Assembly (NCBI GenBank): GCA_900766135.1
Contig: CAAFUF010000010.1
Coordinates: 1-30,624 of the forward strand
Source: Paenibacillaceae bacterium
GTDB lineage: Bacteria; Bacillota; Bacilli; Paenibacillales; Paenibacillaceae
DNA length: 30,624 nucleotides
Reading direction: 5' to 3'
The notes below the pieces were generated by a model. The model was not told the DNA's origin. It made no database searches and was given only the letters and a program-made list of their open reading frames with translations. The translations under genes were made by a program, and so were the position numbers. Below, one piece after another: positions 8,118 to 13,383 of the stretch (within the stretch, counting starts at the first letter, position 1; every line of letters starts with the position of its first letter).

Positions 8118-8154
8118 TGTTATACTCGTTGTAGAAAGGTTACAAAAATGTAAC
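8118..8154 (+). promoter_or_regulatory. Extended -10 promoter and palindrome before the CAP-protein gene
   Basis: TGTTATACT at 8118-8126 is a near-perfect extended -10. Just downstream of the predicted transcription start, GTTACA (8139-8144), AAAA, TGTAAC (8149-8154) is a perfect 16-base palindrome. It is well placed to act as a repressor site. The cognate regulator is unknown. Confidence 0.6.
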
Positions 8155-8185
8155 TGTCCTATCAAACTACAACCAAGGAGATGAC

Positions 8186-8908
8186 ATGATGAAATCGAAT
8201 CGACTGAAACGTTTGGTAACAGGCGGACTAACCGCAATGTTGGCCGCAGCGGTCATCGTACCGGCATCGGCATCGGCGGCCTCGAATCCGACGACTTATA
8301 AAACGTATACGACATATAAGACTTATACAACTTATGGCACGAACACTTGGACGAATTATTATACTATTCCATGGTATCAATACTATCAACCACAGCAACC
8401 GGTACAAAGCGGCAGCCAAGGCACAACGGCCGGCCAGACGCAAACCGGAACGACGCAAGGTGCTACGCAGGGAACGACGCAAGGAACTACTCAAGGAACC
8501 GTGCAGAGCGGCAATACGCAAACCGCAACGACCGACAAGTCGCAATTTGCGACCCAGGTCATTACGCTGGTGAACCAGGAGCGTGCAAAACAAGGCCTCA
8601 AGCCGCTGACCGGTGACGCGGCATTGAACAATATGGCATGGGCCAAAGCGAAGGATATGAGCGATAATAACTATTTTAGCCATACGTCCCCAACTTACGG
8701 TTCGCCTTTCGACATGATGACGAAGTTCGGCATTAAATTCGGCTATGCGGGCGAGAACATTGCCATGGGGCAAAAAACGCCGGCTGAGGTCGTAAACGCC
8801 TGGATGAACAGCGAGGGACACCGCGCCAATATTTTGAACGCCAATTACAACCTGATCGGCGTGGGCTACTATAACGGGTATTGGGCTCAGGAATTCGTTG
8901 GAAGATAA
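8186..8908 (+). CDS. Secreted CAP (SCP/PR1-like) domain protein
   Basis: The 240-residue protein has a Sec signal peptide: basic start (KSNRLKR), hydrophobic core about 12-26 and a likely cut after ASASA. A Tyr/Thr-rich repeat (TYKTYTTYKTYTTYGTN region, about 37-53) and a Gln/Tyr stretch follow. Then comes a TTQG repeat linker (about 84-105), probably a flexible wall-spanning tether. The CAP domain covers about 118-240, with the typical NQERAKQGLKPL, HTSPTYGSPFDMM, AGENIAMG and WMNSEGHRANILN motifs. It resembles B. subtilis YkwD. CAP function in bacteria is poorly defined. AAGGAG at 8175-8180 serves either ATG 8186 or ATG 8189. It is monocistronic, with its own promoter and terminator. Confidence 0.9.
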   Translation: MMKSNRLKRLVTGGLTAMLAAAVIVPASASAASNPTTYKTYTTYKTYTTYGTNTWTNYYTIPWYQYYQPQQPVQSGSQGTTAGQTQTGTTQGATQGTTQGTTQGTVQSGNTQTATTDKSQFATQVITLVNQERAKQGLKPLTGDAALNNMAWAKAKDMSDNNYFSHTSPTYGSPFDMMTKFGIKFGYAGENIAMGQKTPAEVVNAWMNSEGHRANILNANYNLIGVGYYNGYWAQEFVGR

Positions 8909-8920
8909 GCACTTATAAAG

Positions 8921-8950
8921 AAAGGCCGGAGATGATTTCCGGCCTTTTTA
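8921..8950 (+). terminator. Intrinsic terminator after the CAP-protein gene
   Basis: AAAGGCCGGA (8921-8930) pairs with TCCGGCCTTT (8938-8947), followed by TT. The stem is a perfect 10 bp. Confidence 0.92.
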
Positions 8951-9163
8951 CGTGTTTGTCGGGATAAGGTGGGAAAGGGGGGGGCTCCGGGCCTCCCTTT
9001 TCAGGATTATCCCTTTAGTTCAGGGAGCACCTATTTGTTTCCCTCCTACCTACTGACTGAATAAACGGGATAATCACGCAAAGGCGTCCGGACAACGTGT
9101 GTTGACCCGAGCGCCAAGTAATTCGAGCGCTTGCCTATGCCGAACAGCCTATGCCGAATGGGG
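8951..9163. other. Structured non-coding stretch between the CAP-protein gene and aroF
   Basis: No credible gene was found. The stretch holds a G-rich hairpin at 8973-9002 that includes a run of eight G. It also holds three copies of GGGATAA or its complement: 8961-8967, inverted at 9007-9013, and 9067-9073. The middle copy can pair with either neighbour, and the downstream pairing extends to 9 bp (GATTATCCC with GGGATAATC). AGGGA (9022-9026) and TCCCT (9040-9044) nest inside it. Its role is unknown. Confidence 0.5.
9133..9158 (+). repeat. Tandem 12-bp direct repeat upstream of the aroF promoter
   Basis: GCCTATGCCGAA occurs exactly at 9133-9144 and 9147-9158, a 14-base period. The second copy ends 5 bases before the -35 box. 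This is a typical position for an activator site. Confidence 0.6.
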
Positions 9164-9192
9164 TTGACGAGGGAGGCAAATTCAGCTATAGT
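9164..9192 (+). promoter_or_regulatory. aroF promoter
   Basis: TTGACG (9164-9169), 17-base spacer, TATAGT (9187-9192). Transcription should start near 9199, giving a leader of about 113 bases with no recognised riboswitch or T-box motif. Confidence 0.85.
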
Positions 9193-9311
9193 TACTTTAG
9201 TGGATAAAAGCTTAAAAGCACACAAGCGTTCAAGCGAGATAGTGCCTGTACGTTCGAATATTGTTTATTTGCCTGTAGACAATCGTCTTATTCAGAAAGG
9301 ATGGAATCGAA

Positions 9312-10355
9312 ATGATCGTTATTACATCAAACCAAACCCCTGAGGAACGCGTTCAGGAAATCATCGCCGTGATTGAGAAGGAAGGAGTTCAGACCCACGT
9401 TTCCCGCGGGAAGGATCGCACTGTCATCGGCTTGATCGGCTCGATCGAACCCAAACTCGCTGAACATCTCCGCCAAATGAAGGATGTCGAGAATGTCATT
9501 AAGATTTCGAAGTCCTATAAATTGGCTAGCCGAGATTTTCATCCGGAGGATACGGTGATTACCATCGGTGACGTCAAGATCGGCGGCGGCGAGCTGGTCG
9601 TCATGGGCGGCCCCTGTGCGGTAGAATCGCCGGAACAAATCGACGAGATCGCTCGTTTGGTGAAGGCCGCCGGCGGGCAAGTGTTGCGGGGTGGTGCGTT
9701 TAAGCCGCGCACCGGCCCGTACAGCTTCCAGGGCGTTGGCGTGGAAGGCCTTGTTATGATGGCGGAAGCGGGCAAGAAACATGGCCTGCTGACGATTACG
9801 GAGGTCATGACGCCGGAATACGTGGATGTCTGCGCCGAATACGCCGATATTTTGCAGGTAGGAACACGCAACATGCAGAACTTTGATTTGCTGCGCAAGC
9901 TAGGCACCTGCAATAAGCCGGTGTTGCTCAAACGTGGCTTTAGCGCCACTTATGACGAGTTCTTGAACGCGGCGGAATACATCCTGGCGGGCGGGAACCC
10001 GAACGTCATGCTGTGCGAACGCGGAATCCGTACATTCGAAACGTACACTCGCAATACGCTGGATTTGTCGGCAATTCCGGTTCTGCAGGGCTTAAGCCAT
10101 CTGCCGGTCATTTCCGATCCGAGCCATGGCACGGGCCGTCGTGAGCTCGTGGAACCGATGACAAAGGCCTCCGTGGCTGCCGGGGCAGACGGACTAATCA
10201 TCGAGATGCACACCGATCCGGATAACTCGATGACCGGGGACGGCGTTCAATCCTTGTTCCCTGACCAATTCGCGGCTTTGCTGCAAGATTTGGAGAAATT
10301 AGCTCCGTTGGTAGGGAAACGCTTCGATACCCCGAAAGCCGCACTTCACGTGTGA
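9312..10355 (+). CDS. aroF: 3-deoxy-7-phosphoheptulonate (DAHP) synthase, type I beta
   Basis: The enzyme condenses phosphoenolpyruvate and erythrose 4-phosphate in the first step of aromatic amino acid biosynthesis. The 347-residue protein begins with a ferredoxin-like regulatory domain (1-70), then the TIM barrel. Visible motifs are GGPCAVES (metal ligand C102), FKPRTGPYSFQG (131-141), LLKRG, CERGIRTFE, DPSHGTGRRE and EMHTDPDNS. The N-terminal domain is of the Thermotoga type, usually Phe/Tyr-sensing, and not the chorismate-mutase fusion of B. subtilis AroA. This suggests direct feedback control by aromatic amino acids. AAAGGA at 9296-9301 precedes the ATG. The gene has its own promoter and terminator. 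Confidence 0.95.
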   Translation: MIVITSNQTPEERVQEIIAVIEKEGVQTHVSRGKDRTVIGLIGSIEPKLAEHLRQMKDVENVIKISKSYKLASRDFHPEDTVITIGDVKIGGGELVVMGGPCAVESPEQIDEIARLVKAAGGQVLRGGAFKPRTGPYSFQGVGVEGLVMMAEAGKKHGLLTITEVMTPEYVDVCAEYADILQVGTRNMQNFDLLRKLGTCNKPVLLKRGFSATYDEFLNAAEYILAGGNPNVMLCERGIRTFETYTRNTLDLSAIPVLQGLSHLPVISDPSHGTGRRELVEPMTKASVAAGADGLIIEMHTDPDNSMTGDGVQSLFPDQFAALLQDLEKLAPLVGKRFDTPKAALHV

Positions 10356-10400
10356 GATAGGCCGACATTTGCAGCGCTTTCATAAAATGACCCAAACCCT

Positions 10401-10434
10401 AAAGTCCATTTGCCATGCGGCGAGTGGGCTTTTA
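10401..10434 (+). terminator. Terminator-like hairpin after aroF
   Basis: AAAGTCCATTTGCC (10401-10414), loop ATGC, and GGCGAGTGGGCTTT (10419-10432) pair fully when wobble pairs are allowed. A short T run ends the stem. Confidence 0.7.
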
Positions 10435-10462
10435 TACTATTTGTCGATTAATTTGTACTATG

Positions 10463-10501
10463 CGTAATAATACCTTATACCCGATGTAAAAATACCTTAC
10501 A
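10463..10501 (+). promoter_or_regulatory. Two tandem GlnR/TnrA-type boxes upstream of glnA
   Basis: The site TGTAA-N7-TTACA at 10485-10501 fits the GlnR/TnrA consensus TGTNA-N7-TNACA exactly. A weaker copy, CGTAA-N7-TTATA, lies at 10463-10479. The two start 22 bases apart, two helical turns, and share the spacer core AATACC. The strong box ends 6 bases before the -35. This predicts nitrogen-dependent control by an unlinked GlnR or TnrA. Confidence 0.85.
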
Positions 10502-10507
10502 TAAGTA

Positions 10508-10537
10508 TTGACGACCTTGCCTTCATAGTCCTATAAT
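10508..10537 (+). promoter_or_regulatory. glnA promoter
   Basis: TTGACG (10508-10513), 18-base spacer, TATAAT (10532-10537). Confidence 0.88.
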
Positions 10538-10561
10538 GACGACATAATCATACTAAAGGAT

Positions 10562-10594
10562 GAACGTTAATCGCAAAAACAAGATTTAATGTTC
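10562..10594 (+). promoter_or_regulatory. Leader hairpin before glnA
   Basis: GAACGTTAA (10562-10570) pairs with TTAATGTTC (10586-10594), 9 bp including one wobble, with a 15-base loop. It lies in the predicted glnA leader just before the GGGGAGG ribosome site (10602-10608). Role unknown. Confidence 0.4.
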
Positions 10595-10615
10595 GTGATT
10601 TGGGGAGGAAAGAGT

Positions 10616-12040
10616 ATGTCAGCAGAGATCGTTTTAAAGACAATCAAGGAAAAACAAATCGAGTGGGTAGATTTCCGCTTTGTTGATCTATCGGGACGGG
10701 CACACCATATTACGCTTCCAGCCAAAGAAGTAAATGAGGACACTTTCGTGAACGGCGTTGCTTTCGACGGATCTTCGATTCCCGGGTTCCGCGGCATTGA
10801 AGAATCCGACATGGTCATGATGCCGGACCATGGTTCCGTATTCGTCGATCCGTTTACCGCGCATCCGACGTTGAACGTGTTTTGCGATATCTATACGCCG
10901 GACGGCGAACGTTATGAGCGGGATCCGCGCAGCATAGCGGTGCGTGCGGAAGAATACCTGAAGCAAAGCGGTGTGGGCACGGCGGCATTCTTCGCGCCGG
11001 AATCCGAGTTCTTTATTTTCGACGACGTCCGCTTTGAGAGCGGGATGAACAAAACGTTCTACTCGGTAGATTCCGAGGAAGCGGTTTGGAATACGGGCCG
11101 CACGGAAGAAGGCGGCAACCTGGGTTATAAAGTGCCGGTCAAAGGCGGTTACGTACCGGTAGCCCCAACCGACAAGCAACAGGACATCCGCAGCGAAATG
11201 TGCCGTTTGCTTGAAGAAGCGGGCATTCGCGTGGAACGTCACCACCACGAAGTCGCGACATCCGGTCAAGCGGAGATCAACTTCCGTTTTGACACGCTGC
11301 TGAAAACGGCCGATAACCTGATGGTTTACAAATATATCGTGCATAACACCGCCGCTCAGTTCGGCAAAACGGCAACGTTCATGCCGAAGCCGCTGTTTGG
11401 CGACAACGGCAGCGGGATGCACGTACACCAATCGATCTTTAATGGCGATACTCCACTGTTCTATGAAAAAGGTGCCTATGCGAATTTGAGCGAAATCGCC
11501 CTGAACTACATCGGCGGTATTCTGTATCATGCGCCGGCGCTAATCGCCTTCACCAACCCGAGCACCAACTCGTTTAAACGCTTGGTTCCTGGCTTCGAGG
11601 CTCCGGTAAACCTGGTTTACTCGAAAGGGAACCGCTCGGCTGCCGTCCGGATTCCGGTCGCTGCCGTAACGCCGAAGGGCTGCCGCATCGAGTTCCGTAC
11701 GCCGGACTCCACAGCGAACCCATACCTGGCCTTCTCCGCTATGCTGATGGCCGGCCTTGACGGCATCAAGAACAAAATTGATCCAGTGAAACTGGGTTAC
11801 GGACCGTTCGATAAGAACATCTATGAACTGTCCGACGAAGAGAAAGCAACGATCCGCAGCGTTCCGGGTTCCCTGGACGAAGCGCTGAACGCTTTGGCGA
11901 ACGACTATGAGTTCCTGACCCAAGGCGGCGTATTCACGAAAACGTTCATCGATAACTTCGTGGAGTTGAAGCGTGCCGAAGCCAGAGCCGTCGCCGTACG
12001 AGTGCATCCTTACGAATTTGGCCTCTATTACGATCTGTAA
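10616..12040 (+). CDS. glnA: Glutamine synthetase, type I, beta-like subtype
   Basis: The enzyme makes glutamine from glutamate, ammonia and ATP. The protein has 474 residues. GGGGAGG at 10602-10608 sets the start 7 bases on; an in-frame ATG at 10589 has no ribosome site. Visible motifs are the N-terminal beta-grasp with FDGSSIPGFRGIEESDM (50-66), metal-binding PESEFF (128-133), KPLFGDNGSGMHVH (258-271), NPSTNSFKRLVPG (314-326) and NRSAAVRIP (339-347). The length and an extra segment at about 140-176 match recalled E. coli-type (I-beta) enzymes, not the 444-residue I-alpha enzyme of B. subtilis. Y403 in DKNIYELSDEE aligns with the adenylylated Tyr of E. coli, although Bacillota normally lack the adenylyltransferase. 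No glnR is adjacent. Regulation is expected through the tandem GlnR boxes. Confidence 0.95.
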   Translation: MSAEIVLKTIKEKQIEWVDFRFVDLSGRAHHITLPAKEVNEDTFVNGVAFDGSSIPGFRGIEESDMVMMPDHGSVFVDPFTAHPTLNVFCDIYTPDGERYERDPRSIAVRAEEYLKQSGVGTAAFFAPESEFFIFDDVRFESGMNKTFYSVDSEEAVWNTGRTEEGGNLGYKVPVKGGYVPVAPTDKQQDIRSEMCRLLEEAGIRVERHHHEVATSGQAEINFRFDTLLKTADNLMVYKYIVHNTAAQFGKTATFMPKPLFGDNGSGMHVHQSIFNGDTPLFYEKGAYANLSEIALNYIGGILYHAPALIAFTNPSTNSFKRLVPGFEAPVNLVYSKGNRSAAVRIPVAAVTPKGCRIEFRTPDSTANPYLAFSAMLMAGLDGIKNKIDPVKLGYGPFDKNIYELSDEEKATIRSVPGSLDEALNALANDYEFLTQGGVFTKTFIDNFVELKRAEARAVAVRVHPYEFGLYYDL

Positions 12041-12062
12041 GCCGAATTAGCCATTATACGAC

Positions 12063-12096
12063 AAACTCCCCATCCAACGGATGGGGAGTTTTTTTG
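12063..12096 (+). terminator. Intrinsic terminator after glnA
   Basis: AAACTCCCCATCC (12063-12075), loop AAC, GGATGGGGAGTTT (12079-12091), then a T run. It lies between convergent glnA and the lacI-type gene and may serve only glnA. Confidence 0.94.
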
Positions 12097-12099
12097 GGT

Positions 12100-13128
12100 T
12101 TACAACTTAACTTTTACGTTTCTGCTTCCGCATGATTCCCGCACAACCAGTTCCGGCTCAACGACTACGGAGCTGGCTACCGACTGGTTGTGAATCAGAT
12201 CGAAGAGCAGAGAAGCGGCCAGACGACCTAACTTCTCCTTATTCTGACGAATGGTCGTAAGGGATGGACTTACGTAACGGCAGGCTTCAATATCGTCGCA
12301 ACCGATCAAGGCCACCTCCTCAGGGACACGCAATCCGTGTTCCCTCAGCGCCCGCAAAGCACCGATGGCCAGCAAATCGGAGGCGGCAAAGACCGCCCGA
12401 GGCAAGGAGCCAGCCTGGATCATGCGGGTCATGGCCTCGTAACCGCTGGCTTCATAGAAGCTGTCGCCCCCGGCGAACCACTCCTCCCGAAGGGGGAGTC
12501 CGTAGCTTTCCAGGGCAGTTCGATATCCCCGCTCCCGCTGGCCGGAGATATCGGACTCCACCGCGCTGCCGATATACCCAAGCTCCCGGTAACCCAGCAG
12601 ATAGAAATGCTCTACGGCTTTGGCCGACATGTTGGCATGATCGGACATGAGGTGGCCGGAGCTCCGGCCGTGCAGGGGGATATCGATGCCGATACAAGGA
12701 ATTTCGCTCTGATCCAGCGCGAGGATTTCGGTGCCCACCTCTTGCCCGCTGAGGATAAAACATCCGGCTGTCCGGTGCTGGCGGCATCGGGTTAAATAAT
12801 CGGCGTTCCCGCTGCTCTCGTGATCGGGGTTAAGAAACAGCAGGTCGTAGCCGAACAACCCCACCTGCTTCTGAAATGCGTTTAATACCTCCGCAAAAAA
12901 AGGATGGGCAAAATCCGCATGCCGTCTCCCGGCGAAGACGATTCCGATGATCGGCGTTTGCTTCTGCGCGAGCGCCTTTGCCGTGTGGGCGGGAACATAT
13001 CCGGTTTGCCGCATGACCTCATGCACCTTGGCCCGGGTTTCCTCCGAAATATCGCTGTAATTGTGGATGATCTTGGACACGGTAGCAACGGATACGCCGG
13101 CTAATTCCGCAATCTGTTTCATATTCAT
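12100..13128 (-). CDS. LacI/GalR-family transcriptional repressor
   Basis: The protein has 342 residues from ATG 13128. On the minus strand a GGAAGG site lies 9 bases upstream, and the product begins MNMKQIAELAGVSVATVSKI, the canonical LacI helix-turn-helix (about 3-25) and hinge. A longer frame to 13194 adds 22 unlikely residues. The periplasmic-binding-protein-like sensor domain (about 60-335) includes the conserved AASDLLAIGALRALREHG and GCDDIEACRYVSPSLTTI segments. It is divergent from the GH94 phosphorylase gene, and three matching palindromes lie between them, so it most likely represses that operon and itself. The inducer is probably a disaccharide substrate of the phosphorylase or a product of it; the sequence does not say which. 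Confidence 0.93.
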   Translation of the reverse strand: MNMKQIAELAGVSVATVSKIIHNYSDISEETRAKVHEVMRQTGYVPAHTAKALAQKQTPIIGIVFAGRRHADFAHPFFAEVLNAFQKQVGLFGYDLLFLNPDHESSGNADYLTRCRQHRTAGCFILSGQEVGTEILALDQSEIPCIGIDIPLHGRSSGHLMSDHANMSAKAVEHFYLLGYRELGYIGSAVESDISGQRERGYRTALESYGLPLREEWFAGGDSFYEASGYEAMTRMIQAGSLPRAVFAASDLLAIGALRALREHGLRVPEEVALIGCDDIEACRYVSPSLTTIRQNKEKLGRLAASLLFDLIHNQSVASSVVVEPELVVRESCGSRNVKVKL

Positions 13129-13155
13129 ACGCTTCAGCCTTCCATTTCTCTCTAG

Positions 13156-13169
13156 CGAAAATATTTTCG
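13156..13169. promoter_or_regulatory. LacI-type operator, lacI-proximal
   Basis: CGAAAATATTTTCG is a perfect palindrome 28-41 bases upstream of the repressor start. It shares the CGAAA...TTTCG half-sites with the other two palindromes of this intergenic region. This suggests autorepression. Confidence 0.65.
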
Positions 13170-13271
13170 TTAACTCAGCATACCGATCTTTCACGGCATC
13201 GTCAAGAACTCATCGGAAATTAAGAGCCGAAACCCTTTACAAACCGAAGGATAGCAAGGATAATGGAGATG

Positions 13272-13287
13272 CCGAAACCGGTTTCGG
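13272..13287. promoter_or_regulatory. LacI-type operator, central
   Basis: CCGAAACCGGTTTCGG is a perfect 16-base palindrome with the central CG typical of LacI/GalR operators. A lone half-site CCGAAACCC lies at 13227-13235. Confidence 0.75.
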
Positions 13288-13331
13288 ATATCCTTCCGAG
13301 ATTGGTTTGATCATGATTATGGTTTTAAGTC

Positions 13332-13347
13332 TCCGAAAATTTTCGGA
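13332..13347. promoter_or_regulatory. LacI-type operator, GH94-proximal
   Basis: TCCGAAAATTTTCGGA is a perfect 16-base palindrome 37 bases before the GH94 start. It overlaps the region where the promoter must lie. The -35/-10 elements themselves are not clear. Confidence 0.7.
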
Positions 13348-13383
13348 ATATACCAATACAAAAAATGGAAAGGGAGAGGCGTT

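Noticed and set aside
9131..9343. 70-residue open frame across the aroF promoter and start
   Set aside because: It overlaps the TTGACG-17-TATAGT promoter and the aroF start, with no ribosome site.
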